A DNA stretch of 64,000 nt from NCBI RefSeq assembly GCF_963975345.1, contig NZ_CAXBGE010000005.1, positions 175,487 through 239,486 of the forward strand, read 5' to 3'. Shown here piece after piece: positions 45,118 through 54,295 of this stretch; position 1 is the stretch's first letter; every line of letters begins with the position of its first letter. The DNA is from Maricaulis sp963975345. GTDB taxonomy: Bacteria; Pseudomonadota; Alphaproteobacteria; Caulobacterales; Maricaulaceae. The notes beneath the pieces were generated by a model. The model saw only the letters and a program-made list of their open reading frames with translations, was not told the DNA's origin and did not search any database. The position numbers and the translations under genes were made by a program.

Positions 45118-47291
45118 CCTTGCCCGTCGTCACGACCGCTACGCCGGATATTGCGGCGCTGATGGCATCGTCGGAGCGTTTCCTGAACCGGGAATTGTCG
45201 TGGCTGCGCTTTAACCGGCGCGTGATCGGCGAGGCCGAAAACCCCAATCACCCGGCCTTGGAACGGCTGCGTTTCCTGTCGATATCGGCGAGCAATCTCG
45301 ATGAGTTCTATATGGTGCGCGTCGCCGGCCTGCGGGCCCAAATCCGCAATGGCGTCACCGCTGCCAGCCTCGACGGGCTAACGCCGGCCGAACAGGTCGA
45401 GCAGATCCATGTTCTGGCCAGCGAGCTAATGGGCAAGCAACAGGCCCTTTGGTGCAGTTTGCACGAGGAAATCGCGGCACTCGGCATACGGGTTCTCGCC
45501 GAGGCTGATCTGTCGCGCGCCGATATCGCTTGGCTGCGCGGCGAATTCCTGTCCCATACCCTGCCGGTGATCACGCCGCTGGCGATCGATCCGGCGCATC
45601 CCTTTCCGTTTATTCCCAATCTCGGCTTTGCGCTGGCGCTGCAATTACGCAATAACCGCACCGCCAAGATGATGAATGCGCTGATCCCGATGCCATCGGG
45701 CGTCAAGCGTTTCGTCGAACTGCCGGCGCGCTCACACGGCGAACGCGGCCGCCCGGATCGCCGTTTCGTGACGCTGGAAACGGTGTTGTCGATGTATGTC
45801 GACGAGCTCTTCCCGGGCTATGAAATGCTCGGACGCGGCGCCTTCCGGGTCATCCGTGACAGCGATATCGAGATCGAGGAAGAATCCGAAGATCTCGTCC
45901 TGGAATTCGAACGCTTGGTCAAGCAGCGCCGTCGCGGCGTGATTGTGCGCCTGACGCTAGATGCCGACATGCCGCCGGCTCTGCGCGATTTCATCGTCGC
46001 CCACATGCATGCCGAGGCCCAGGACGTGGTGCCGGTGCCGGGCCTGCTGGGTCTGGCCCAAATCGATCAATTAATCCCCGACGACCGCGCCGATCTGGTC
46101 TTCCCGCCCTATGAGCCGCGCTATCCGGAACGCATTCGCGATCATGGCGGTGATTGTTTCGAGGCGATCCGGGAGAAGGATATCATCGTCCACCATCCCT
46201 ATGAGAGCTTTGATGTCGTGGTTCAGTTTCTGCGGCAGGCGGCCGCCGATCCCGATGTCGTCACCATCAAGCAGACCCTCTATCGCACCTCGAAAAACTC
46301 ACCGATTGTCGCTGCCCTGATCGAAGCGGCCGAAGCGGGCAAGAATGTCACCGCCCTGGTCGAGCTCAAGGCGCGCTTTGACGAGGAAGCCAATCTGAAA
46401 TGGGCCCGCGATCTGGAACGCGCCGGTGTCCAGGTCGTCTATGGCTTTGTCGAGTACAAGACCCACGCCAAGATATCGCTGGTGGTGCGGCGCGAGGGCG
46501 CGGTTCTGCGCACCTATGCCCATTTCGGCACCGGCAATTACCATCCGATCACGGCGCGCATCTATACCGATCTGTCGCTCTTCACCGCCGACCCGGCCTA
46601 TGGCCGCGATGCCGGGCGGATATTCAATTTCGTCACCGGCTATGCGCGTCCGGAAAACCTCGAACGGCTCTCGGTCTCTCCGCTGCGGCTGAAGGATGAT
46701 TTGTTGGCCCATATGGAGATTGAGATCGCCAACGCCCAAGCGGGCAAGCCGGCAGCAATCTGGGCCAAGCTGAATGCACTCGTGCATCCGGAGATCATCG
46801 ACGGCCTCTACCGCGCCAGCCAAGCCGGCGTGCGCATCGAGCTGATCGTGCGCGGTGTCTGCTGTCTGCGTCCGGGCATCGCCGGCCTGTCGGACAATAT
46901 CCGGGTCAAAAGCCTGGTCGGGCGTTTTCTCGAGCATTCCCGCATCGTCTGTTTTGCCAATGGCAGCGAGATGCCGTCGCCGGCGGCGAAAGTCTTCATC
47001 TCGTCGGCTGACTGGATGCCGCGCAATCTCGACCGCCGGGTCGAGCTGCTCTGCCCGATCCAGAACCCGACCGTGCATCGTCAGGTGCTCGACCAGATCA
47101 TGGTCGCCAATCTCAATGACACCGCCCAGAGCTGGTATATGGACGGGCAGGGCGAGTATCGCCGCGTCGATACCTCCGGCATGAAGAAGGTGTTCAGCGC
47201 TCATGCCTATTTTATGACCAATCCGAGCCTGTCTGGCCGCGGTCATGCGCTCAAGAATGACCAGCCGCCCGTCCTCACGGGGGATGGTTAG
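45114..47291 (+). CDS. ppk: Polyphosphate kinase PPK1
   Basis: PPK1 reversibly polymerises phosphate from ATP. The 725-residue protein has the N domain beginning RFLNRELSWLRFN and the catalytic domains with HHPYESFDVVVQFL. The phosphohistidine candidate is in EYKTHAKISLVVRREG, and HFGTGNYH and SADWMPRNLDRRVEL follow. It is coupled to hda by an ATGA overlap. The neighbouring ppx-type gene suggests local control of polyphosphate level. Confidence 0.96.
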   Translation: MTLPVVTTATPDIAALMASSERFLNRELSWLRFNRRVIGEAENPNHPALERLRFLSISASNLDEFYMVRVAGLRAQIRNGVTAASLDGLTPAEQVEQIHVLASELMGKQQALWCSLHEEIAALGIRVLAEADLSRADIAWLRGEFLSHTLPVITPLAIDPAHPFPFIPNLGFALALQLRNNRTAKMMNALIPMPSGVKRFVELPARSHGERGRPDRRFVTLETVLSMYVDELFPGYEMLGRGAFRVIRDSDIEIEEESEDLVLEFERLVKQRRRGVIVRLTLDADMPPALRDFIVAHMHAEAQDVVPVPGLLGLAQIDQLIPDDRADLVFPPYEPRYPERIRDHGGDCFEAIREKDIIVHHPYESFDVVVQFLRQAAADPDVVTIKQTLYRTSKNSPIVAALIEAAEAGKNVTALVELKARFDEEANLKWARDLERAGVQVVYGFVEYKTHAKISLVVRREGAVLRTYAHFGTGNYHPITARIYTDLSLFTADPAYGRDAGRIFNFVTGYARPENLERLSVSPLRLKDDLLAHMEIEIANAQAGKPAAIWAKLNALVHPEIIDGLYRASQAGVRIELIVRGVCCLRPGIAGLSDNIRVKSLVGRFLEHSRIVCFANGSEMPSPAAKVFISSADWMPRNLDRRVELLCPIQNPTVHRQVLDQIMVANLNDTAQSWYMDGQGEYRRVDTSGMKKVFSAHAYFMTNPSLSGRGHALKNDQPPVLTGDG

Positions 47292-47296
47292 GTCTG

Positions 47297-48820
47297 TTGG
47301 ACCCGACAAGCCTCACCCATCCAGCCTTTGCCCAGAACTCGGTGGAGCGCGATATCGCGGTCATCGATGTCGGCTCGAACACGGTTCGCCTGGTGCATTT
47401 CCGTCTCGAGGGCCGGGCGATCTGGCCGGTCTTCAACGAGAAGGTGATGGCCGGCTTGGGCCGCGGCCTGCGCCAGCGCGGCACGCTGCATCCTGACAAT
47501 ATCGACATCGCCCTGCGCGCCCTGAAGCGCTTCGCTCGGCTGCTCGACGCCAAAGGTGTCACTGAACGCTATGCCGTCGCCACCGCTGCCGTGCGCAATG
47601 CGAGCGACGGGCCAGACTTCGTGCGCCGGGTTGCGGCCGAGACCGGCTTTCAGTTGCGTGTCCTGTCTGGCGCCGAGGAGGGCGGGCTGTCAGCGCTGGG
47701 ACTGGTTACCGGCATTCCGGGCGCCCACGGCCTGATGGGTGATCTGGGCGGTTCCAGCCTTGAGTTGACCCCACTCGATCATGGCACGCTCGGCGAGGGG
47801 CAGACTTTCGGCCTCGGCCCCCAGGAAGCGATCCCGCCGGGGCCGTGGGATGCCGATGCGGTCCGCGCGGTGATCGATGAGCGTTTGCGCGAGGCGGGGC
47901 TCCTGCACGGACAGGGCGGCGAATTCTATACCATTGGCGGAGCCTGGCGATCTCTGGCGCAACTGGCTTTCGCGCGGTCCGACTATCCCTTGCGAGTTGC
48001 GCACCAATTCCGCATTGATGCCAAACGGGTCGCGGAGTTGACCCGGATGGCGAGCCGGCTCAGCACCGCGTCGCTGGCCGGCATTCCCGGCATTTCATCG
48101 CGCCGTGCACCGACCATCCCCTATGCCGCGCTGCTGCTGAGCCGGATTGTCGAGATGGGGCGGTTTTCGCATGTGGTGTTTTCCGCCTACGGCCTGCGCG
48201 AAGGGGTGTTGATGCAGGATCTGCCGGCGGATGTGCGAGCGATCGATCCTTTGATCGCCGGCGCCGAAGCGCTGGCACGGCCGGTCTCGCCGACCCCGGA
48301 TTTTGGCCGCTCGCTGGCCAATTGGATCGCGCCGGCGATGGCCAATGTCGACACCGTCTTCACACCGCGCCGCGACCGTGTGCTGCAGGAGGCCGCCGCC
48401 CGGTTGGCTGATCTGGGCGCGCGGCGCCATCCCGATCACCGCCTTGAACTGACGCGCGACAGCGTGCTCTACGCACCCTTTGCCGGCATCAATCACGCCG
48501 AGCGGGTGTTTCTCGCGGCTGTGATGCATCACCGCTATGGTGGCCGGCGCGGCGCGCTCGACGATCTGCCGGTCTTCCATCTGATCGATGAAGCCCAACA
48601 TGATGTCGCCCAGATGCTCGGCTGCACCTTGCGCCTCGGTGCCAAGCTGTCGGGGCGCTCTGCCAGCCTGCTCGACCGCTTCACCCTGCGCGTCGAGCCC
48701 GGACTGGTCTGTCTCGATATCGATGAAAGCGTCCACGATCTTTATATCGAACGCTCGGTTGCCCTGCTCGACACGCTCGCTGGCGCGATCGGGCGCAAGG
48801 GTGAGGTGCGGTATCTTTAG
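47297..48820 (+). CDS. ppx: Exopolyphosphatase / GppA family phosphatase
   Basis: This 507-residue protein belongs to the ASKHA-fold Ppx/GppA family, which releases phosphate from polyphosphate or hydrolyses pppGpp. It has the phosphate-binding loop VIDVGSNTVRLVHF, the second loop MGDLGGSSLEL, and a C-terminal HD-like helical region (GINHAERVFLAAVMHHRYGG). TTG at 47297 is the first start after ppk, and GTG at 47342 is a possible shorter start. Its place after ppk favours exopolyphosphatase. Confidence 0.88.
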   Translation: MDPTSLTHPAFAQNSVERDIAVIDVGSNTVRLVHFRLEGRAIWPVFNEKVMAGLGRGLRQRGTLHPDNIDIALRALKRFARLLDAKGVTERYAVATAAVRNASDGPDFVRRVAAETGFQLRVLSGAEEGGLSALGLVTGIPGAHGLMGDLGGSSLELTPLDHGTLGEGQTFGLGPQEAIPPGPWDADAVRAVIDERLREAGLLHGQGGEFYTIGGAWRSLAQLAFARSDYPLRVAHQFRIDAKRVAELTRMASRLSTASLAGIPGISSRRAPTIPYAALLLSRIVEMGRFSHVVFSAYGLREGVLMQDLPADVRAIDPLIAGAEALARPVSPTPDFGRSLANWIAPAMANVDTVFTPRRDRVLQEAAARLADLGARRHPDHRLELTRDSVLYAPFAGINHAERVFLAAVMHHRYGGRRGALDDLPVFHLIDEAQHDVAQMLGCTLRLGAKLSGRSASLLDRFTLRVEPGLVCLDIDESVHDLYIERSVALLDTLAGAIGRKGEVRYL

Positions 48821-49980
48821 CCTTTGGCGCCGACCGGTCGCGCTGCAACCTTGCCATCTTCAAGCACTAGCGCGATCTCGCCGCGTTTGAGGCCCATCGC
48901 CGGTTCACCAAACACTTCGCGGCGCCAACCGCGCATGGCGGGCACATCGGGATCATCGCTGGAGGCGAGCTTTTCCAGATCCGGCATGGTCGCGATCAGC
49001 CGTGAAGCGACCCCGGCCTCGTCGGCGACCAGTTTGAGATAGACTTTGAGCAATTCAATCGTCGGACCGATGCCTTGCGGTGTCGGCGCTGGCTTTTCCA
49101 CCTTTGGCGCATAGGCCTCTGGATTGGCCATCGCGGCCTTCATGTCAGCATAGAGGCGTTCGGCCGGTTTGGAGCGCTCGAAACCCCGGGGCACGGCGCG
49201 CAGGCCCTGCATCTGGCCTTCCTCGACCGGGGCCAGAGTGGCGATTTCGTAGAGGGCATCATCCTTCATCACGCGCTGGCGCGGCATGTCACGGGTTTGC
49301 GCCTCGCGCTCACGCCAAGCGGCGGCGGCACGCAGGGCGGCCAGCCATTTGGGGCTGGTCTTGCGCAGTTTGAGGCGTTTCCACGATTCCTCGGGGTCCA
49401 TCCGGTAGGTGTCGGGACTGGTCAGGATCGCCATCTCGTCGGCAAGCCATGAGGTGCGGTTCTTCTTTTCCAGCCGCTCGCGCATGATCGGATACATGTC
49501 GCGCAAATGCGTCACATCGCCCATTGCATAGGTGAGCTGATTGTCCGAGAGCGGCCGACGTGACCAGTCGGTGAAGCGCGAACCCTTGTCGACCGGGCGC
49601 TTGAGCAGGGTCTGGACCAGATTGTCATAGGCGATCGAGTCGCCCAGACCGATCGCCATCGCGGCGACTTGGCTGTCAAACATCGGGGTCGGGATGAGCC
49701 CGTCGCCGAGATTGTAGAAAATCTCCAGATCCTGGCGCGCGGCGTGGAAGACTTTCATCACCCGCTCATCGACCATCAATTCCCAGAAGGGCTCGAGATC
49801 GATGCCCTCGGCGAGCGGGTCGATGATGATTTCGGTGTCGCCGCCGGCGGCCTGGATCAGGCACAGGGCAGGCCAATAGACCGTCTCGCGCATGAATTCG
49901 GTGTCGACGGCCACATGTTCGGCCTGGAGGAGGGCGTCGCAGGCCCGGGCGAGTTGGTCTGTTGTCGTGATAATGTTCAT
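48817..49980 (-). CDS. rnd: Ribonuclease D
   Basis: RNase D is a 3'-5' exonuclease that trims tRNA and other small RNAs. The 387-residue protein has the DEDDy motifs VAVDTEFMRE, KVFHAARQDLEIF and YAMGDVTHLRDMY. The HRDC domain follows in the C-terminal half (KTSPKWLAALRAAAAWREREA and beyond). Length is typical. Its 3' end overlaps the convergent ppx gene by 4 bases. Confidence 0.94.
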   Translation of the reverse strand: MNIITTTDQLARACDALLQAEHVAVDTEFMRETVYWPALCLIQAAGGDTEIIIDPLAEGIDLEPFWELMVDERVMKVFHAARQDLEIFYNLGDGLIPTPMFDSQVAAMAIGLGDSIAYDNLVQTLLKRPVDKGSRFTDWSRRPLSDNQLTYAMGDVTHLRDMYPIMRERLEKKNRTSWLADEMAILTSPDTYRMDPEESWKRLKLRKTSPKWLAALRAAAAWREREAQTRDMPRQRVMKDDALYEIATLAPVEEGQMQGLRAVPRGFERSKPAERLYADMKAAMANPEAYAPKVEKPAPTPQGIGPTIELLKVYLKLVADEAGVASRLIATMPDLEKLASSDDPDVPAMRGWRREVFGEPAMGLKRGEIALVLEDGKVAARPVGAKG

Positions 49981-50016
49981 GTATTGGCCTTTAGCGCCTG
50001 GATTGCGGTTTGACCA

Positions 50017-51333
50017 TCAACCAGGTGCATCGACGCGCTTGCGGCGCAGGCTCAACCGCCAGCCGATGACGGCGGCAACCCCGAGGCTGCCGGCTGCAAT
50101 GAGCAGGAAGGCCGTCTGTATCGGCAGGTTTCCCATCGCGATAAAGGCAAGCGTAAACTGGCCCAATGTCGCCGTGGCCGCATTCATGATCCCGCCAGCA
50201 GCGAGCAGACGGCCACGCATTTCCGGCGCCGCCCGGCGCTGTGCCATCGCTTGCAGCGGCACGACGAACAGGCCCGCAGAAACGGCAGCGAGGCCGAGAT
50301 CGGCCAACAGGCGCCAGTTGGAATGATCGGCGAAAAACTCACCGGCCCCGATCAGTGGCGCGCCATGGGGGATGATCGGATTGGACCAAGTGGCCAGGGC
50401 GACATCACTGGTGAACATCACCAGGCCGATCGCGCCGGCGATGGAAAAGGCGAGCGCATCGCCCTTGCCGCTGAGCGCGCCGCACAGAAGCGCACCCAGC
50501 GCCGCGCCAATGGTGAACAGGGCGCTGAATAGCAGCACTACGCTGGCATCGGCCCCCAGCACTGAAGCGGTGAAGACCGGCATGAGTGTGATGATCGACG
50601 CCGCCAGCATCCAGAACCAGGCCGCTCCGAGCAGGGGACGCAGCACGTCTGGCGCCTTGAGGGCATAACCGAGGACTCGAAACGTTTCGGCGATGAAATT
50701 CCAGGTCAGCGGCAGATCAGGATTGGCGGCCTCGACCCGCGGCAATTGCCGCGCCGACAGCCAGCCGAGAATGGCGATCAGGATCAGGCCGCCGCCGATC
50801 ATTTCCGGACCCAGCGGTTGGACTGCGAGCCAGGTGCCCAGCGCCACGCCCATCAGGATGGAGACATTGAGGAAGCCGCTCAGCAGCGCATTGGCGGGCA
50901 CCAGCTCGTGCGGCGCCAGCAGGGTGGGCAGGGCGGAGTTTTTCGCCGGGGTGAAGAAGGCCGATTGTGTACCCATCAGGAACAGGGTCGGCAGCAGCAG
51001 GATGGGCTGGCGCAGGAAAAGGGCGAGGGCGGCCAGCAGCATGATCCAGATTTCGATCTGCTTGGTGACGCGCATGATGCAGGTGCGATCGTATTTGTCG
51101 GCCATACGGCCGGCGACAGCCGAGAACAGGAAGATCGGCAGGGTGATCATCGAGGCGGCGATCGGCACCAGGATATCGCGGTTGAGCCCGAACAGGGTCA
51201 GACCGCTGAAGGTGACCATCGTGACCAGCGCATAGCGGAAGATATTGTCGTTGAGCGAGCCCAGACACTGAGCCAGAAGCAGCGGCAGAAAACGCCGCTG
51301 GGTGACGAGTTGAGCGGCTATCTTGGCACTCAT
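50017..51333 (-). CDS. MFS transporter, LplT-like
   Basis: This 438-residue protein has about 12 membrane segments. N-terminal FLPLLLAQCLGSLNDNIFRYAL and GRMADKYDR are typical of the MFS branch that includes the lysophospholipid flippase LplT. The ATG at 51333 overlaps the stop of the upstream acyltransferase gene by 4 bases, so the two are coupled. In other bacteria such an MFS domain is fused to an acyltransferase domain. The lysolipid role is inferred from that link. Confidence 0.85.
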   Translation of the reverse strand: MSAKIAAQLVTQRRFLPLLLAQCLGSLNDNIFRYALVTMVTFSGLTLFGLNRDILVPIAASMITLPIFLFSAVAGRMADKYDRTCIMRVTKQIEIWIMLLAALALFLRQPILLLPTLFLMGTQSAFFTPAKNSALPTLLAPHELVPANALLSGFLNVSILMGVALGTWLAVQPLGPEMIGGGLILIAILGWLSARQLPRVEAANPDLPLTWNFIAETFRVLGYALKAPDVLRPLLGAAWFWMLAASIITLMPVFTASVLGADASVVLLFSALFTIGAALGALLCGALSGKGDALAFSIAGAIGLVMFTSDVALATWSNPIIPHGAPLIGAGEFFADHSNWRLLADLGLAAVSAGLFVVPLQAMAQRRAAPEMRGRLLAAGGIMNAATATLGQFTLAFIAMGNLPIQTAFLLIAAGSLGVAAVIGWRLSLRRKRVDAPG

Positions 51334-52037
51334 GACTGTCCCTCCGCTTCGAGTTCCCGGGTGCGCGTCTCGATCGCATCCTGCAAGCGTTGCATGAAAA
51401 TTTCGCGCGGCAGGCCCGGCGGGATCGGTTCGAGAAATTCGATGACGGCAGGGCCGGGATGCTTCTCCCACTCCTCCTCTGGCCAGCGCAGGCCCAGATT
51501 GGTCGCTACTGGTACCACACTTCGGCCGAGCTCGGCGTAAAGCATGTGAACGCCCTTGCGATAACGCCGGGTGACTCCGACAGCCGCCATGCCGCCTTCC
51601 GGGTAGATCAGGACCGGGCGGTGATCCTCGGCAATCCGGTCGATGCTCTGCTTGAGTGCACCCTGGGCGCGGCTGCGACCCTGGGCATCGACCATGGTGG
51701 CGCCGGCCCGTTTGACGATCCGGTTGACCAGCGGGAATTTCTCGATTCCGTTTCCGATCACGAAATTGAGGTCACCGGCGAGGGCAACCATCAGCGGGCC
51801 GTCGGCATAGGCCTGGTGTTTGGCGGCGATGATCACCGGTTCGCCCCGGGGCGCGTGGCCGCGGACTTCGAGCGGAATGCCGGCGATCCAGTGCATGCAA
51901 AAGCGTGTCGTCGCACCATAAGCGATAATGATCGCCATCAGCGGACCGCGCCAGGGCAGCCATGCGGCCGCATAGCAGACCAGGGCAAACAGGGCCGAGA
52001 GAGACCAGAACAGGGTATTGAAAACCAGGGAACGCAT
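51330..52037 (-). CDS. 1-acylglycerol-3-phosphate acyltransferase-like protein (PlsC family, copy 2)
   Basis: This 235-residue membrane-associated acyltransferase has an N-terminal hydrophobic segment and the HX4D motif in AAKHQAYADGP. The glycerophosphate-binding IYPEGGM and VVPVATNLG follow. It would add a second acyl chain to lysophosphatidate or a related lysolipid. It is a paralogue of the next gene upstream (52065), sharing MRSL(V/I)FN and CGI/AGI plus VRG features. The ATG at 52037 follows CGGAGTG. It overlaps the MFS gene by 4 bases. Confidence 0.88.
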   Translation of the reverse strand: MRSLVFNTLFWSLSALFALVCYAAAWLPWRGPLMAIIIAYGATTRFCMHWIAGIPLEVRGHAPRGEPVIIAAKHQAYADGPLMVALAGDLNFVIGNGIEKFPLVNRIVKRAGATMVDAQGRSRAQGALKQSIDRIAEDHRPVLIYPEGGMAAVGVTRRYRKGVHMLYAELGRSVVPVATNLGLRWPEEEWEKHPGPAVIEFLEPIPPGLPREIFMQRLQDAIETRTRELEAEGQS

Positions 52038-52064
52038 CGCTTCACTCCGCAGCTGGTAGCTCAA

Positions 52065-52850
52065 TTAAACCAAGCGTCTATGCATGGACGCGTCTGTTTT
52101 TTCTGCGTTTTCGGGATGAGAAACCGATTCTCTGACCGGCGCCGCAAATTCGGCCTCCAGGGCCCGTGAGCGGGTTTCAACACGGGTCTCCAGCTCGGCC
52201 AAAAAACTGTTGCGATCAGGGCTTGGCGGCATGGGCTCGAGGAACTCAATTACGGCTGTGCCGGAAAACTTGCTCCATTTCTGCTGCGGCCAACATTGGC
52301 CGAGATTGGTCGCCACCGGCACGACCGGACGGTCCAGCTGCGAGGATAATTGCCAAGCGCCGGAGCGGTAACGCATCCCGGTGCCGACCGGGGTGAGATG
52401 GCCCTCCGGATAGATCAGGATCGGGCGCGGCCGGCCTTCGCCTTGCGACCGCTCGACACCGGCGCGCAGGCTGGCCATCGCTTCGGCGCCGCCCTGGTTG
52501 GAGACGACGATCGCACCGCAGCGTTTGAGCACCCAGCCGATCAGCGGGTAGTTCAGCATGTGGTCGCCGCAGATGAAATTGACGTCACCGCACTTGGCCA
52601 TCATCGCCAGACCATCGCCCCAGGACTGGTGCTTGGCGGCGAGGATCACCGCCTGGTTCTTGGGCGGCGTGCCGCGTACTTCGACCTTTATCCCGCAAAT
52701 CCAGCGCATCAGCAGCACGGTCAGCCGGGCATAGGAGCGTATGCCGTGCATCAGGATCCGGCGTCCGGGCACCAGCGCCAGGATGGCGCAGATCACCGCA
52801 TAGACGGCGGAGACGGTATAATAGGCGAGGTTGAAGATGAGCGAACGCAT
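52065..52850 (-). CDS. 1-acylglycerol-3-phosphate acyltransferase-like protein (PlsC family, copy 1)
   Basis: This 261-residue paralogue of the downstream gene has an N-terminal hydrophobic segment, HX4D in AAKHQSWGDGL, IYPEGHLTPVG and VVPVATNLGQCWP. It carries a charged C-terminal extension of about 25 residues that copy 2 lacks. The two copies lie 27 bases apart. The TetR gene upstream starts the cluster. Which one is the housekeeping PlsC cannot be told here. Confidence 0.88.
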   Translation of the reverse strand: MRSLIFNLAYYTVSAVYAVICAILALVPGRRILMHGIRSYARLTVLLMRWICGIKVEVRGTPPKNQAVILAAKHQSWGDGLAMMAKCGDVNFICGDHMLNYPLIGWVLKRCGAIVVSNQGGAEAMASLRAGVERSQGEGRPRPILIYPEGHLTPVGTGMRYRSGAWQLSSQLDRPVVPVATNLGQCWPQQKWSKFSGTAVIEFLEPMPPSPDRNSFLAELETRVETRSRALEAEFAAPVRESVSHPENAEKTDASMHRRLV

Positions 52851-52881
52851 GGCGGGCCTCCGAAGTGTTTTGAAACGGCGC

Positions 52882-53508
52882 TCAGACGGCGCGGAGCACG
52901 GCCATGATGGCGCGTGTGAAAACCGGGATGAGTTCAGTCATGGGCTGTTCGATGCGGCCGAATATCCGGTACTCCGCCGGCTGCATCACCAGGCCGAGCG
53001 CCATGGCCGCAGCCAGTTCCGGATCGCCGACCGGTATCTCACCGCGCTCCATCGCCATTGCGACGCGCGCGCTCATCACATCCGACGGGTTGGCACCGCC
53101 ATCGCCGGACGCGGCGAGGAAGTAGTTACGGTGGGTGAGGTGATAGGTGAATTGCGCCGGATCATCCTCGGCCAACTCGCAATAGGCAGTGACGACGGCG
53201 AGCACGGTCTGTTCGAGGCTGGCGTCGGCGCGGATATTGGCGGCGACCAGTTGCAGCAGGCGGGCATGGATGGCTTCGAACATCAGCCGGGCGAGCTCAT
53301 CCTTGCTCTTGAAATGGCGATACATCGCGCCGTCGGAAATTGTACAGGCCTGGGCGATCTGCTTGATCGAGACGCCGTCCATGCCGTGACAGGCGAACAG
53401 CTGCAGCGCCGCCCGCTCGATCCGCGCCTTGGTGGTGCCGCGAGGTGCGGTCACGCCGAGATTGGGGTCAGCACTTTCAAACAGGCCTTCTCTAAGTTTT
53501 CCGGTCAT
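52882..53508 (-). CDS. TetR family regulator of the plsC-plsC-MFS cluster
   Basis: This 208-residue protein has an N-terminal TetR helix-turn-helix (IERAALQLFACHGMDGVSIK through SDGAMYRHFKSKDEL, about residues 30-75) and a helical ligand-binding domain. The ATG at 53508 is chosen because AGAGGGCAG lies before it; an ATG at 53544 lies inside a palindrome. It is cotranscribed with two acyltransferases, 31 bases away, so an acyl or lipid ligand is a fair guess but unproven. Confidence 0.85.
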   Translation of the reverse strand: MTGKLREGLFESADPNLGVTAPRGTTKARIERAALQLFACHGMDGVSIKQIAQACTISDGAMYRHFKSKDELARLMFEAIHARLLQLVAANIRADASLEQTVLAVVTAYCELAEDDPAQFTYHLTHRNYFLAASGDGGANPSDVMSARVAMAMERGEIPVGDPELAAAMALGLVMQPAEYRIFGRIEQPMTELIPVFTRAIMAVLRAV

Positions 53509-53532
53509 GGATCTGCCCTCTGTGCGACGGAA

Positions 53533-53548
53533 GTAAATGTTCATTCAC
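53533..53548. promoter_or_regulatory. Palindrome, probable TetR operator
   Basis: GTAAATG-TT-CATTCAC is a 16-base inverted repeat with one mismatch, 25 bases upstream of the TetR gene that runs leftwards. This is the size and symmetry of a TetR-family operator and suggests autoregulation. Confidence 0.55.
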
Positions 53549-53581
53549 GTGCCGTTTCTCACGGGGCTTGAAGGAGCGCAA

Positions 53582-53597
53582 GTGAATAATCACTCAC
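53582..53597. promoter_or_regulatory. Second related palindrome between the two TetR genes
   Basis: GTGAATAATCACTCAC shares the GTGAAT half-site with the palindrome at 53533, but is less symmetrical. It lies 49 bases further from the leftward TetR gene and 86 bases before the rightward TetR gene. Confidence 0.4.
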
Positions 53598-53682
53598 GAC
53601 GAAATTATCTGGAATCCCAAGAGAGAGGCAATGGGCGAGTTGTTGTCTTTACAAAATATAACGACCGATCTATTATCATTTC

Positions 53683-54282
53683 ATGTCAGATCAAACACTC
53701 ACCAAGGGCGGGCGCACCCGGGAACGCGTGCTGGAAACGGCCGCGCAACTTTTCCAGTGTCAGGGCTATGCCGCGACCGGGATCAATCAAATCGTCACGG
53801 CGAGTGGCCAGCCAAGGGGATCGCTTTATTTTCATTTTCCCGGTGGCAAGCAGGAGATCGCGACTGAGGCGGCGCGGCAATCCGCCGATACCGTCTCGGC
53901 GTTGATCGAGGTGGTGTTCGCGACGTCGCCGACCCCTATCGAGGCGCTGACCACGATCTGCACGGCTTTCGCCGATCAGCTCCGCGCCACGGATTTCCAG
54001 CAGGGCTGCCCGCTAACGCCGCTCGCGACCTCGATCACGCCGGAGTCAGGCGCGTTGCAAGGGGTCTGCGCCCAGGCCTATGACAACTGGATGGCCCGAC
54101 TGCGCGGGGGGCTCGAAGGATATGGCATGCCCGCTGCGGTCACCGGTTCACTCGCCTCCTTGCTGCTCTCGGCAATCGAGGGGGCAATATTGCTGTCCCG
54201 TACCTGTCGCAACACCGATGCGCTTGATCAGCTGCCGCAATCGCTATTGCCGCTCCTGCAACGCCCCGAAGAGCCAGATTGA
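53683..54282 (+). CDS. TetR family regulator (LmrA/YxaF-like C-terminal domain)
   Basis: This 199-residue protein starts TKGGRTRERVLETAAQLF and has the helix-turn-helix GINQIVTASGQPRGSLYFHFPGG-like segment. The helical C-terminus contains QQGCPLTPLATSI, which is characteristic of the LmrA/YxaF branch. It lies 13 bases before a metallo-beta-lactamase-fold gene and likely regulates it. It is divergent from the TetR gene at 52882, and the two are not closely similar in their C-terminal halves. Confidence 0.85.
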   Translation: MSDQTLTKGGRTRERVLETAAQLFQCQGYAATGINQIVTASGQPRGSLYFHFPGGKQEIATEAARQSADTVSALIEVVFATSPTPIEALTTICTAFADQLRATDFQQGCPLTPLATSITPESGALQGVCAQAYDNWMARLRGGLEGYGMPAAVTGSLASLLLSAIEGAILLSRTCRNTDALDQLPQSLLPLLQRPEEPD

Positions 54283-54295
54283 GGAGACCACAGCC

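Noticed and set aside
53645..53682. Operator for the rightward TetR around GACCGATC
   Set aside because: It contains one half of the GACCGATCGGTC motif known for LmrA-type repressors, but the second half is missing.
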